DNA of 26,904 nucleotides from Cloacimonetes bacterium UBA4175 (GCA_002379855.1 DFUX01000096.1:21569-48472), one strand, 5' to 3'. Counted from the first letter of the stretch, positions 15,701 through 24,110 are shown. Translations and numbers: made by a program. Notes: generated by a model not told the origin, from the sequence alone.

Positions 15701-17184
15701 AGCCTGCCATTTGATGGCAGCAGGAGGTTCCTTGTGGAGAGCATCAGGACACGGGCTTCTATCTGCGCCTCCATGGACAGGGGAACATACACACCCATCT
15801 GGTCGCCGTCGAAGTCCGCGTTGAAAGGAACACAGACCATCGGATGAAGCTGGATGGCACGGTTGTCCGTCAATACCGGCATGAAAGCCTGGATACCCAA
15901 ACGGTGCAGGGTCGGGGCGCGGTTCAGCAACACAGGATAATCTTTGATCACATCTTCCAGGATCGACCAGATCTCAGGTTGCTTTTTCTCGATCAGCTTT
16001 TTGGCATTCTTGACCTTGTCCACCTCACCCATCTTTTGCAGGCGTTCGATCAGGTAGGGCTTAAAGAGCTCCACAGCCATGTCTTTGGGAATTCCGCACT
16101 GATAGAGCTTGAGTTCCGGACCCACGGTGATCACGGAACGGCCGGAATAGTCCACGCGTTTGCCGAGCAGGTTTTGGCGGAATCTGCCCTGTTTCCCTTT
16201 CAATTGGTCGGTGAGTGATTTTAAGGGGCGGTTGCCTCTGCCCCTCACGGGCCTGGCCTTGCGCGAGTTGTCGATCAGGGCATCCACGGCCTCCTGCAGC
16301 ATACGCTTTTCGTTGCGCAGGATAACCTCGGGGGCACGTATTTCCAAAAGCTGTTTCAATCTGTTATTGCGGGTGATAACCCGGCGATACAGGTCGTTGA
16401 AGTCTGCCGTGGCAAACCTGCCACCTTCCAGCGGCACCAGAGGCCGCAGTGTGGGAGGAAGCACGGGCAGGGCTTCCATGATCATGTATTCAGGCCTGTT
16501 GCCCGATTTGAGGAAAGCGTCCACGATCTTGAGCTTGTTGATCAGTTTCTGCTTGTGCAGAGTGGCCTTTTCCATTTTTAAGCGGGAACGTATGTTCAGC
16601 ACTTCGTTATGTAGATCGATTCTGCTCAGTAGCTCACGGATGGCTTCAGCCCCCATCATGGCGATAAAGTTGTCGCCGACCTTGTCTTTGATCTCGTAGT
16701 ATTCATCCACTTCGATCAACTCGAATTTTTCATAGGGGCTGTCACCCGGATCTATCACGATAAATGACTCGTAATAGAGCACACGCTCAAGATCCTTGAC
16801 CGTCATGTCCAACAGTGTCCCGATCTTGCTGGGGGCGCTTTTGACAAACCAGATGTGGGCGATCGGCACAGCCAGCGAGATATGCCCCATGCGGGTTCTG
16901 CGCACCCTGGAGGTGGTAACCAGCACATTGCATCGATCGCAAACTGTGTTTTGAAAACGTTTCTTCTTATATTTACCGCAAGCGCATTCGTAATCCCGTT
17001 CCGGGCCAAAAATCCGCTCGCAGAACAATCCGTCCTTTTCGGGTTTCAAGGTTCGATAGTTGAGGGTGTCCGGCTTCGTGACCTCTCCATTTGACCATTC
17101 TTCAATGGTTTCCGGGGAGGCCAGTCTGATGCGGACATAATCATATTCGTTGGGACGAATCTCGCGTTTGTTATCTTTTAACAT
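12709..17184 (-). CDS. rpoC: DNA-directed RNA polymerase subunit beta'
   Basis: Largest core subunit, holding the catalytic Mg. The product is 1491 residues, longer than E. coli (1407). The zinc ribbon uses Cys67, Cys69, Cys82 and Cys85. The active-site loop NADFDGDQM lies at 455-463 with the three Asp. The second zinc site includes ILTCEADHGICAKCYG-type cysteines (VLTCEADHGICAKCYG). The trigger-loop sequence GTQLTLRTFHIGG is followed by an SI3-like insertion of about 185 residues before LPRVQDLFEAR. Between that motif and SDGPLDPHD lie about 170 residues where E. coli and Bacteroidetes have about 60, an extra beta-rich jaw segment (about residues 1130-1299). The ATG is two bases after the rpoB stop and its SD lies within the end of rpoB. 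Confidence 0.98.
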   Translation of the reverse strand: MLKDNKREIRPNEYDYVRIRLASPETIEEWSNGEVTKPDTLNYRTLKPEKDGLFCERIFGPERDYECACGKYKKKRFQNTVCDRCNVLVTTSRVRRTRMGHISLAVPIAHIWFVKSAPSKIGTLLDMTVKDLERVLYYESFIVIDPGDSPYEKFELIEVDEYYEIKDKVGDNFIAMMGAEAIRELLSRIDLHNEVLNIRSRLKMEKATLHKQKLINKLKIVDAFLKSGNRPEYMIMEALPVLPPTLRPLVPLEGGRFATADFNDLYRRVITRNNRLKQLLEIRAPEVILRNEKRMLQEAVDALIDNSRKARPVRGRGNRPLKSLTDQLKGKQGRFRQNLLGKRVDYSGRSVITVGPELKLYQCGIPKDMAVELFKPYLIERLQKMGEVDKVKNAKKLIEKKQPEIWSILEDVIKDYPVLLNRAPTLHRLGIQAFMPVLTDNRAIQLHPMVCVPFNADFDGDQMGVYVPLSMEAQIEARVLMLSTRNLLLPSNGRLAMAANQDIVLGCYYLTMEVDPAPEDVTKLRHFYGTDEVIAAYEAEEQLYSVKGPDQEGRSLDLHTWIRVKIDNNFIVTTVGRVIFNQIIPAEVGFQNIIYDKGKLNDLAMLCFDAVGQWRTAIVLDELKTLGFAYATRAGVTFSFSDVVVPEKKDSIIKQSEDEVRRVFELHQKGGITENERFGRVVDIWKKTTVRVTDEMMEELSRSRKGLNSIYMMFKSGARGSKDQIKQLGGMRGLMDKPAKIGSYGGGDVIETPIKSNFRDGLTVLEYFVSTHGARKGLADTALKTADAGYLTRRLVDVAQNAIITMDDCGTARGVHMSMLKESNEVVTSLADRIQGRTAVDDVIDPVTGKILVEAGHEISNKMARTIQNHGVVSVHVRSVLTCEADHGICAKCYGRNLATQKPATIGDPVGVIAAQSIGEPGTQLTLRTFHIGGAASTATDLAEVVSNHDGIVRFDRMNTVTNIENQLISVSHLGKILVIDENDDNNILEEYKVEYAATVHVRDGQKIALNTKIMSWDQFNNPLISTAKGVLHYENFIKDITFKEEYNDITFTRDMTIIESKDRKKQPQFRIVGEDGSVVLVPVPAGLVIKVEDGSFVHTGDILGQTSRMTIKQRDITGGLPRVQDLFEARVPKDKAKISDIEGIVTIGGLKKTGRDIFVTPSNGIFAPFDGKVVVQSDDFVNQVAVLSPKTVYSRKDGKVTIVEEDKKKFVHVARRNAKPEIHEIPKGLQLIVSDGDSVKVGTPLCGKVLQIPAMQESILVTDDTVKKGQPLAGRKYSIPTGKRITVHQGDHVESGDALSDGPLDPHDMLVKGIIEAQLMILNEIQEIYRKQGVKIDDKHVSVIIRQMFKKVRITDSGSTSFLEGDIVDKIKVEKENRETIKFGKTPAQFEQLLLGITKTSLLTDSWLSAASFQETTKVLTKAAIEGRVDQLEGLKESIILGHRIPVGTGTKAINSMLEDAVNSGETVAEIIDRFAHARKGEEVEDYYDF

Positions 17185-17186
17185 GC

Positions 17187-20100
17187 TTATCTCTCCTCAC
17201 CCATATCGGATTCCTTGATGAATTCAATATCGAATCCCAAGGATTTTAGCTCACTGATGAGCACATTGAATGACTCCGGCACTCCGGGAGCAGGTGGATT
17301 CTCTCCCCGGGTAATGGCTTTGAAAGCGTTGTTACGGCCATCGACATCGTCGGATTTGATGGTGAGCATTTCTTCCAGCACATGCGCCGCGCCATAAGCT
17401 TCCAAGGCCCAAACTTCCATTTCTCCCAGCCTCTGTCCACCGTGCTGAGCTTTGCCGCCCAGGGGTTGCTGAGTTATGAGGGAATAGGGGCCTGTTGAAC
17501 GGGCGTGCATTTTATCGGCAACCAAGTGATTGAGTTTCATCATATAGATGATGCCTACGGTGACCCTCTCTTTGAAGGGTTCTCCCGTTTTGCCGTCATA
17601 CAATACCTGCTTGCCATCCACTGGCAGGTTGGCTTTTTTCAGTTCTGTTTCTATGTCGTTTACGGAAGCGCCGTCAAAGATTGGCGTTTCCACGTCAAAG
17701 CCCAGCACCTTGGCAGCCATGCCCAGATGGGTCTCCATGATCTGCCCGATATTCATACGGGAGGGCACACCCAGGGGGTTCAAGACTATATCCACCGGGG
17801 TTCCATCTTCCATGAAGGGCATGTCTTCAATGGGCGCGACAATCGATATGACGCCTTTGTTGCCGTGACGTCCGGCCATTTTGTCGCCAACTTCAATCTT
17901 TCTCTTCTTGGCCACATACACTTTGACCATTTTGCGAACGCCATATTGGAGTTCATCACCGTGTTTGATGCGCTCGCGGGATTTGCGGTATATATTCTCG
18001 CTTTGCTCGAGCGATTGCTTGATCTTGAGGATGATCTGGCCGTAAATCTGTTCGTTCTTTTCAGTATCCGCCACCAACTCCACATCCAGATCCAGCTTTT
18101 TGAAGTTGATCCTGCCGATATCGGTTTTGGTGATCTTCTTACCGGGGGGAATGAAAAAGATGTTGGTTTTTTCATCCCAGATCGTTTTGGCGGTTTCGCC
18201 CAGAAGAGCGGCAGACAGCTTCTCTTCCTTGAATTCCTCCACTTTCTTGCGCCGGAGGTTGAGTTCAGATTTGAGCTTGGAATACTTTTCTTCCTTGTCG
18301 TCCTCTTGTTCGGCACCCTCTTCCAGACGAGAAAACATTTTGACATCGATAACTACGCCTTCCATGCCTGGTTTCGCTTTCAGCGAGCTGTTCGTAAAGT
18401 CACCTGCGCGGTCACCAAACAGCGCACGCATCAGATTCTCTTCCGGGGAAGGATCAATTTCGATGCTCTTGGGAGTTACTTTACCCACGATGATGTCCCC
18501 TGCATGAATCACTGATCCGACACGGACGATACCTGTCTTGTCCAGGTTTCTCAGCGCGTTGGCTGGTACGTTGGGGATGTCGTAGGCAAGTTCTTCGCGT
18601 CCATTTTTAACGTTGCGCACCAATACTTCCATCTCTTCAATATAGATGGATGTCAGGGTGTCTTCGCGGGCGACCTTTTCGCTCAGGATTATAGCATCCT
18701 CATAGTTATAGCCATACCAGGGCATAAAAGCGACCAGAAGGTTGGTGCCAAGTGCAAGACGGTTGTCTTCGACACAGCCTCCGTCCGAGATGGGCTGGCC
18801 TTTTCTCACAGTGTCGCCAATACGCACTATCGGCCTTTGATTGTTGCAGGTATCCTGGTTGGTACGCACAAATTTCTTGAGCTTAATCTGATTGCCTGTC
18901 CCCAGATAGAAAGCTTCGTCTTTCTCGCTCAAGGGCTTGATCTCTATATAGGATGAGGTAACGTTTGTCACAACGCCATCGTATGGAGCAATCGCGATAT
19001 TGGAAGTATCCATGGTGGCAATCCTCTCCATACCAGTTCCCACCAGAGGCGCCTGGGGGTTTATGAGAGGAACGGCCTGGCGCTGCATGTTCGATCCCAT
19101 CAGGGCACGGTTCGCGTCATCGTGCTCCAAAAACGGGATCATGGCCGCTGAAACGGAAACCATCTGCTGGGGTGAAACGTCCATATATTGAACCAGTTTG
19201 GGGCTGATCTGAATAAATTCGCCCTTTTCCCTGGCAAAGACGGGGTCGTCAGTAATCCTGCGTTTATCATCCAGATGGACGTCGCACTGGGCTATAATAT
19301 ATTTCTCTTCCTGAGCGGCGTCAAAGTATTCGTACTCATCGGTCACGACGCCGTTCACAACCTTGCGGTAGGGTGTTTCGATAAAGCCCAGGTGGTTGAT
19401 CCTCGAGTATATGGAAGGCGACACAATAAGGCCGATATTGGGTCCTTCGGGAGTTTCAATCGGGCACACTCTTCCATAGTGGGACGCGTGTACGTCTCTG
19501 ACTTCGAAACCTGCTCTTTCTCTGGTCAAACCTCCAGGCCCAAGAGCTGAAAAAGCTCTTTTATGACGCAGGGCTGCCAGAGGATTGGTCTGTTCCATAA
19601 ACTGGGACAGTTGGCCTGTTAGGAAGAAAGACTGCACCACCGAGATCAAAGCGTTGCTGTTTACCAGGTCATGCACGGTGATCTCGTCAGTATTGGCAAT
19701 CGTCATGCGTTCCTGAATGATCCTGGCGACCATCGCCAATCCGGTATTGTACTGTTCCTGAAGCAACTCTCCCACAGTGCGCACCCGGCGGTTGGCAAGA
19801 TGGTCTATATCGTCCACTTCGTCTTTGTCGTGGTAGATATCTATCAGTGTCTTGAAAATATGCACAAAGTCTTCCACGCACAAAGTCAGAACATTCATAT
19901 CCACGTCAATACCCAGGCGAACGTTAATCTTGTAGCGACCCACTTCTCCCAGATTGTAACGCTTTTCGTTGAAGAACATCCTGTCCACCAGTTGCTTGGC
20001 ACTTTCCAAGGTAGCGTCTTCGCCGGGGCGTATCAGGCCATAAATCTTTTTCAGTGCTTCTTCCTGATTGGTGGTGGGGTCTTTGGATATGGTGTTCTCC

Positions 20101-20975
20101 AACACCTTGCGGGCAATCTCAAAGTTGTAGTCGATAACTTCAACTTTTTTCACGCCAGCTTGTTCCAAGGTTTTGATCAGATTATCTGTCAGTTGTTCAT
20201 TGGCCAAAGCCGCCGGTTCTTCTTTTCCGGCAACCATGATATCTTTGTAGAGGTGTCTTCCCTTCGCCTCGGCCAGCTTGAGCGATTCGTGCTCGTAGAA
20301 TATCTTTCTTAGTTCCTCGTTGGTGGAGATGCCAATGGCTCTAAGCAAAATAGTGACCGGCAATTTGCGGCGCTTGTCGATATGCACATACATGACATCA
20401 TGGATGTCGATATCAAATTCCAGCCATGAACCGTTGTAGGGAATGACTTTGGCCGAGTATAGCGTTTTACCGCTGGGATGCTTTTCTTCCGAAAAGAAAA
20501 CGCCCGGGGATCTCTGCAACTGAGAAATGACCACCCGTTCCGCGCCATTGATGATAAAGGTTCCCTGTTCTGTGATCAGGGGGACCTCACCCAGGAACAC
20601 GTCTTGCTCTATCGTATCCTTGTGTTCGCGAACTCCTTCGTTCTGTTCGAAAATACTCAGTCGCATCTTTGCTTTGAGTGGCGCCTGGTAAGACAGATTT
20701 CTTTCTCTGCACTCGTCTATGCTATACTTCTCTTGCAAGATACTGTATTCCAAGAACTCCAACAGGAAATGCCCCTTGGTGTCTTCTATGGGAAATATAG
20801 ACTCAAATACTGCTTGCAGCCCTTTCTTTTCACGGCGAAGAGGATGGATATCCTTTTGCAGGAAGTCGTTAAACGAATCGACTTGCATCGCGAGCAAGTT
20901 CGGGATTTCGACTTCAGGGATCCCCAGTTCAGCTAATCTTCCGGATATCCGGGAATAACTTTTGATCTTTCTCAA
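17187..20975 (-). CDS. rpoB: DNA-directed RNA polymerase subunit beta
   Basis: Core subunit forming the upper pincer and part of the active centre. The product is 1262 residues. Diagnostic segments are GPGGLTRERAGFEVRDVHASHYGRVCPIETPEGPNIGLI near residues 479-517 (read as overlapping short motifs), GDKMAGRHGNKGV (about 1025-1045) and the C-terminal MGEER. The rifampicin region (456-478) departs from the usual sequence: relative to E. coli, D516E, N518T, S522A, E523A, T525R and R529A (Ala474 here), with His526 and Ser531 kept. The start codon is TTG at 20975 with AAGGAG upstream. A charged helical insertion (EEGAEQEDDKEEKYSKLK) lies in the flap-proximal part. A hairpin and a candidate promoter separate it from rplL. 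Confidence 0.98.
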   Translation of the reverse strand: MRKIKSYSRISGRLAELGIPEVEIPNLLAMQVDSFNDFLQKDIHPLRREKKGLQAVFESIFPIEDTKGHFLLEFLEYSILQEKYSIDECRERNLSYQAPLKAKMRLSIFEQNEGVREHKDTIEQDVFLGEVPLITEQGTFIINGAERVVISQLQRSPGVFFSEEKHPSGKTLYSAKVIPYNGSWLEFDIDIHDVMYVHIDKRRKLPVTILLRAIGISTNEELRKIFYEHESLKLAEAKGRHLYKDIMVAGKEEPAALANEQLTDNLIKTLEQAGVKKVEVIDYNFEIARKVLENTISKDPTTNQEEALKKIYGLIRPGEDATLESAKQLVDRMFFNEKRYNLGEVGRYKINVRLGIDVDMNVLTLCVEDFVHIFKTLIDIYHDKDEVDDIDHLANRRVRTVGELLQEQYNTGLAMVARIIQERMTIANTDEITVHDLVNSNALISVVQSFFLTGQLSQFMEQTNPLAALRHKRAFSALGPGGLTRERAGFEVRDVHASHYGRVCPIETPEGPNIGLIVSPSIYSRINHLGFIETPYRKVVNGVVTDEYEYFDAAQEEKYIIAQCDVHLDDKRRITDDPVFAREKGEFIQISPKLVQYMDVSPQQMVSVSAAMIPFLEHDDANRALMGSNMQRQAVPLINPQAPLVGTGMERIATMDTSNIAIAPYDGVVTNVTSSYIEIKPLSEKDEAFYLGTGNQIKLKKFVRTNQDTCNNQRPIVRIGDTVRKGQPISDGGCVEDNRLALGTNLLVAFMPWYGYNYEDAIILSEKVAREDTLTSIYIEEMEVLVRNVKNGREELAYDIPNVPANALRNLDKTGIVRVGSVIHAGDIIVGKVTPKSIEIDPSPEENLMRALFGDRAGDFTNSSLKAKPGMEGVVIDVKMFSRLEEGAEQEDDKEEKYSKLKSELNLRRKKVEEFKEEKLSAALLGETAKTIWDEKTNIFFIPPGKKITKTDIGRINFKKLDLDVELVADTEKNEQIYGQIILKIKQSLEQSENIYRKSRERIKHGDELQYGVRKMVKVYVAKKRKIEVGDKMAGRHGNKGVISIVAPIEDMPFMEDGTPVDIVLNPLGVPSRMNIGQIMETHLGMAAKVLGFDVETPIFDGASVNDIETELKKANLPVDGKQVLYDGKTGEPFKERVTVGIIYMMKLNHLVADKMHARSTGPYSLITQQPLGGKAQHGGQRLGEMEVWALEAYGAAHVLEEMLTIKSDDVDGRNNAFKAITRGENPPAPGVPESFNVLISELKSLGFDIEFIKESDMGEER

Positions 20976-21025
20976 AAGCTCACTCCTTTGTGGTTCTAAA
21001 CCTACGCATAATCAATCGATCGGCC

Positions 21026-21054
21026 AATATACTAGATTGCCTAGTGCTTGATAA
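21026..21054 (-). promoter_or_regulatory. Candidate internal promoter of rpoBC
   Basis: TTATCA (21049-21054, minus strand), 17 bases, then TATATT (21026-21031). The -10 is 5 of 6 and the -35 4 of 6. It lies after the rplL hairpin and about 45 bases ahead of the rpoB TTG, so it could supply rpoB independently of rplKAJL. Confidence 0.4.
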
Positions 21055-21124
21055 TAGTCTGTGTCGTTGTTCTTCTGACTGTGGCCTATACAAGTGAACA
21101 ATCCGTTAATATGATGCATAATTA

Positions 21125-21158
21125 GTCCAAAAAAAGTCCCTGAGGACTTTTTTTGGAC
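21125..21158 (-). terminator. Strong hairpin between rplL and rpoB (terminator or attenuator)
   Basis: A 15-bp perfect stem (21125-21139 with 21144-21158) closes a four-base loop. The inner part is AGTCC/GGACT and the T-tract of seven lies inside the 3' arm, followed by GGAC. It sits 22 bases after the rplL stop. The structure is symmetric, so it would work on both strands. E. coli also attenuates transcription at this place; partial read-through into rpoB is likely, helped by the promoter at 21026-21054. Confidence 0.75.
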
Positions 21159-21180
21159 ATTTGCTTGGGAACAAAATCCC

Positions 21181-21561
21181 TTATTTAAGTTCGACAGAAG
21201 CACCGGCTTCTTCGAGTTTTTTCTTAACGGATTCGGCTTCTTCTTTACTGACTTTTTCCACGACCATCTTGGGAGCGCCGTCAACCAGGTCTTTTGCTTC
21301 TTTCAATCCAAGTTTGGTGATCTCGCGCACGACCTTGATCACGTTGATCTTCTTTTCTCCGGCACCAGCAAGGATTACGTCAAATTCAGTCTGTTCTTCC
21401 TTGGCTTCAGCGGCGGCGCCAGCTGCGGGAGCGGCTGCGACCGCGACCGGAGCGGCTGCGGAAACGCCAAATATCTCTTCCATCTCTTTGACAAGTTCAG
21501 AGAGCTCAAGAACGGTCATCTCTTTAACCAGGTCAATAACTTGTTGCTTTTTATCGGACAT
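21181..21561 (-). CDS. rplL: 50S ribosomal protein L7/L12
   Basis: Stalk protein, present in several copies per ribosome, which recruits and stimulates the GTPase factors. The 126 residues show the N-terminal dimer/L10-binding domain (about 1-34), a short Ala-rich hinge (VAVAAAPAAGAAAE) and the C-terminal factor-binding domain (FDVILAGAGEKKINVIKVVREITKLGLKEAKDLVDGAPK). It is 24 bases after rplJ, with GGAGG ahead of the ATG. The hairpin at 21125-21158 follows. Confidence 0.97.
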   Translation of the reverse strand: MSDKKQQVIDLVKEMTVLELSELVKEMEEIFGVSAAAPVAVAAAPAAGAAAEAKEEQTEFDVILAGAGEKKINVIKVVREITKLGLKEAKDLVDGAPKMVVEKVSKEEAESVKKKLEEAGASVELK

Positions 21562-21585
21562 TATTTCCTCCAGGGATAATTTATA

Positions 21586-22113
21586 TTAGCTTGCTTTTTT
21601 AGCTATAGCATCAAGCGCATACACAAATTTACGAATGATGCCTTGGTTGATGTTCACAAAATTGCTGATCGGAGCATTCAGGCTGCCCAGAATCTTTGCC
21701 AGCAACTCTTCCCGGGAGGGAAGTTTGGCCAGAGCTATAAGCTCATTGGCATTGAACACATGGCCACCGATATACCCAACTTTGAAGCTGGGAAAAGCGG
21801 CTTCTTCCATCACTTCTTTAATGAACTTTACCAGAATTCTGGCTGGCGCTACTTCGTCATTATGGCATATCGCCACAGCAGTAGGACCGGTCAAATAGCT
21901 GTCCAGTTCTGTGATGCCCAACTCATTGAGAGCGATCTTGATGAGAGTATTTTTTTGCACCAGGTAATCCACCTGCGTCTTGCGAAACTCATTGCGCAGG
22001 GTGTTAACCTGTTCCACGTTAATTCCCTTGTAATCCACCAGTACGATCGCTTTGGCGCTGTCTAACTTCTCTTTCAGATGTGCTACGATGTCATATTTTA
22101 CTTGTTGTACCAT
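21586..22113 (-). CDS. rplJ: 50S ribosomal protein L10
   Basis: Base of the ribosomal stalk; binds 23S rRNA together with L11, and its C-terminal helix carries L7/L12 dimers. The 175-residue protein matches the family (IVLVDYKGINVEQVNTLRNEFRK, VQKNTLIKIALNE, GPTAVAICHND). The C-terminal helix ends VYALDAIAKKAS. Only 14 bases separate it from rplA, too few for the structured L10-binding leader used in E. coli for autoregulation. A GGGGGA-type SD precedes the ATG. Confidence 0.95.
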   Translation of the reverse strand: MVQQVKYDIVAHLKEKLDSAKAIVLVDYKGINVEQVNTLRNEFRKTQVDYLVQKNTLIKIALNELGITELDSYLTGPTAVAICHNDEVAPARILVKFIKEVMEEAAFPSFKVGYIGGHVFNANELIALAKLPSREELLAKILGSLNAPISNFVNINQGIIRKFVYALDAIAKKAS

Positions 22114-22127
22114 CTGTCATTCCCCCT

Positions 22128-22832
22128 TTAGCTCTTTGCTTCCAAGGTTGCGCTTGCGACTTGTACCTTGATGCCGGGACCCATGGTCGTGCAGAGGGTG
22201 ATGCTTTTGATATAGACGCCTTTCATCGTGGGCGGCCTGTCTTTTAGCACCGCTGCGAGGACTGCCTTGAGGTTGTCCTTCAGCTTCTCATCCGGAAAGC
22301 TGATCTTGCCGAAGACTATGTGCAGGTTTCCAAACTTGTCAACCCGGTAGGCAATCTTGCCACCCTTTGCTTCTTCGACCGCTTTACCGATATCCATGGT
22401 CACGGTACCAACTTTTGGATTGGGCATCAGGCCGCGCGGGCCCAATACTCTACCCAGCTTTCCGATACGGCCCATAAGGGACGGCATGGTGATCACGACG
22501 TCGAAATCAAACCATCCGGCTGTGATTTTTTCCATCAGATCATCCATACCAACGTAATCGGCTCCGGCCTTTTTGGCCTCTTCTGCCTTATCGCCCTCGG
22601 CAAACACCAAAACGCGGGTTACCTTGCCAGTCCCATGCGGGAGTACAAGCGAGTTTCGGATCTGCTGATCGGCTTTGCGCGGGTCAACGCCCAAATTGAA
22701 ATGAACTTCGACGGTCTCATCAAACTTGGTTGCTGGCAACGATTTCAGCAACTTGAGAGCTTCGTCAAGATCATATCTCTTCTGGCGGTCATACTGCGCA
22801 TAGGCATTGTTGTACCTTTTGCTATGTTTCAT
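22128..22832 (-). CDS. rplA: 50S ribosomal protein L1
   Basis: L1 stalk protein that interacts with deacylated tRNA at the exit site; in many bacteria also a translational repressor of rplKA. The 234 residues show the signature region LVLPHGTGK and VLVFAEGDKAEEAKKAGADYVG, and the second domain GKLGRVLGPRGLMPNPKVGTV, all highly conserved. AAGGAG precedes the ATG. It lies 40 bases after rplK. Confidence 0.97.
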   Translation of the reverse strand: MKHSKRYNNAYAQYDRQKRYDLDEALKLLKSLPATKFDETVEVHFNLGVDPRKADQQIRNSLVLPHGTGKVTRVLVFAEGDKAEEAKKAGADYVGMDDLMEKITAGWFDFDVVITMPSLMGRIGKLGRVLGPRGLMPNPKVGTVTMDIGKAVEEAKGGKIAYRVDKFGNLHIVFGKISFPDEKLKDNLKAVLAAVLKDRPPTMKGVYIKSITLCTTMGPGIKVQVASATLEAKS

Positions 22833-22872
22833 TGACTCTCCTTATGAATATTATCTCCTGCATAGGGCGGCT

Positions 22873-23304
22873 TTAGTCTTCAACGACTACACCCATGCTC
22901 CTTGCAGTACCTGCGATCATACTCATAGCAGATTCAAGGGTATCACAATTCAAATCCTGGATTTTAAGCTGCGCTATGCTGCGCAGTTGCTCCTGGTTAA
23001 TCTTCCCCACCTTGGCTTTATTGGGAGTGGAGGATCCCTTGGCCAGCCCGGCTTCCTTTTTGATCAGGACGGAGGCTGGGGGGGTCTTTATCTCAAAGGT
23101 GAAGGATTTATTTTTTGCGACATAGATAACCACAGGAAAAACCATCCCTGGTTGGTCGCCTGTTTTCTCGTTAAATTGGCGGCAGAAATCCGGAATGTTC
23201 ACTCCAACCTGGCCCAAAGCGGGGCCCACGGGTGGAGCCGGTGTGGCTTTACCAGCCGGAAGCTGGAGTTTAATCATCGCGACATAGTCTTTTGGCTTGG
23301 CCAT
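22873..23304 (-). CDS. rplK: 50S ribosomal protein L11
   Basis: Part of the GTPase-associated centre; binds 23S rRNA with L10 and takes part in the stringent response with RelA. The 143 residues show the N-terminal PAGKATPAPPVGPALGQVGV, with the prolines whose change gives thiostrepton resistance elsewhere intact, and the C-terminal RNA-binding domain (LESAMSMIAGTARSMGVVVED). An SD GAGG precedes the ATG. The gap to nusG is 24 bases. Confidence 0.97.
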   Translation of the reverse strand: MAKPKDYVAMIKLQLPAGKATPAPPVGPALGQVGVNIPDFCRQFNEKTGDQPGMVFPVVIYVAKNKSFTFEIKTPPASVLIKKEAGLAKGSSTPNKAKVGKINQEQLRSIAQLKIQDLNCDTLESAMSMIAGTARSMGVVVED

Positions 23305-23328
23305 TTATTACCTCTGTATATATATCAA

Positions 23329-23874
23329 TTACTTTTTATAAATCTCAACCTGATTGGCGCTAAGCTCGACCGGCGTTCTTCTTCCGAAAACCGTTACATC
23401 AATTATTAACTTGGCACCGTCATCCGCAACTTTCTGCACAATTCCTTCAAAATCGGTGAAGGGGCCGTTGGTCACCTTGACCATATCACCAGGCATATAG
23501 GAGAAGACTTTTCCAGGCTCCTTCTCCCTGTCGGCTATGCCAAGCAGGCGGTTGACCTCCTCTTCCTCAAGGGGAATCGGATCCTTATGCTCTTTGCTTT
23601 GGCCCAAAAACTTCGTTACTCCCGCGATATTGAGAATATAGGTTCTCAACTCCGGGCTAAGATCCGCCTGGATGATAACATAGCTGGTGAACAGCTTGCG
23701 CTCGCGCTCTACTTTCTTGCCCTCGCGGATAATAAAAGATTTGCGCACCGGCACCAGCAACTGGCCGACTTGTTCTTTCAGGCTGGTGCCCTCAAGACCC
23801 TTTTCTATGGCCAGTTTAACCTTGTTTTCATGGGATGAGAAGGTATGGATCACATACCATTTCATTTCCGCCAT
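23329..23874 (-). CDS. nusG: Transcription elongation/termination factor NusG
   Basis: Binds the beta' clamp through its N-terminal NGN domain (MKWYVIHTFSSHENKVKLAIE, then LFTSYVIIQADL) and contacts Rho or ribosomal S10 through its C-terminal KOW domain (GDMVKVTNGPFTDFEGIVQKV). At 181 residues it is of normal size. The frame starts MAEMKWYV; the second Met, three codons later, is an equally plausible start because the SD is weak. The gap to secE is only five bases. Confidence 0.96.
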   Translation of the reverse strand: MAEMKWYVIHTFSSHENKVKLAIEKGLEGTSLKEQVGQLLVPVRKSFIIREGKKVERERKLFTSYVIIQADLSPELRTYILNIAGVTKFLGQSKEHKDPIPLEEEEVNRLLGIADREKEPGKVFSYMPGDMVKVTNGPFTDFEGIVQKVADDGAKLIIDVTVFGRRTPVELSANQVEIYKK

Positions 23875-23879
23875 AAATT

Positions 23880-24065
23880 CTAAAACACCAACTCGACAAT
23901 CTTGCTAAATCCAAGATCCACCAAACTAAGAAAGATCGCCACTATGGCGGAGATCACGATCACCACCACTGTGCCTTCTTTCAAGTCAGCTTTGGTTGGC
24001 CAGGTCACGGATTTCATTTCGGCCACCACTTCATGGAAAAAGCGGGTTACTTTTTCAAATTTCAT
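23880..24065 (-). CDS. secE: Preprotein translocase subunit SecE
   Basis: The 61-residue short-form SecE has a single transmembrane helix (about 30-55) after the conserved amphipathic part (FFHEVVAEMKSVTWPTKADL). The motif EMKSVTWPT is the SecE signature. It stabilises SecY in the translocon. The short form with one helix is usual outside gamma-proteobacteria. It lies between tRNA-Trp and nusG, the standard order. GGTGGTG precedes the ATG. Confidence 0.95.
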   Translation of the reverse strand: MKFEKVTRFFHEVVAEMKSVTWPTKADLKEGTVVVIVISAIVAIFLSLVDLGFSKIVELVF

Positions 24066-24091
24066 TCAATCACCACCGTCTAAATATGCTG

Positions 24092-24110
24092 GGCGGGTTA
24101 CGCTCCCGCC
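24092..24110 (-). other. Hairpin between tRNA-Trp and secE
   Basis: GGCGGG (24092-24097) pairs with CCCGCC (24105-24110) around a seven-base loop. It lacks a following U-run, so it is more likely a processing or stability element in the tRNA-mRNA transcript than a terminator. Confidence 0.4.

Noticed and set aside
24092..24110. Hairpin between tRNA-Trp and secE as an intrinsic terminator
   Set aside because: No U-tract follows on the minus strand, and secE directly downstream has no other obvious promoter.
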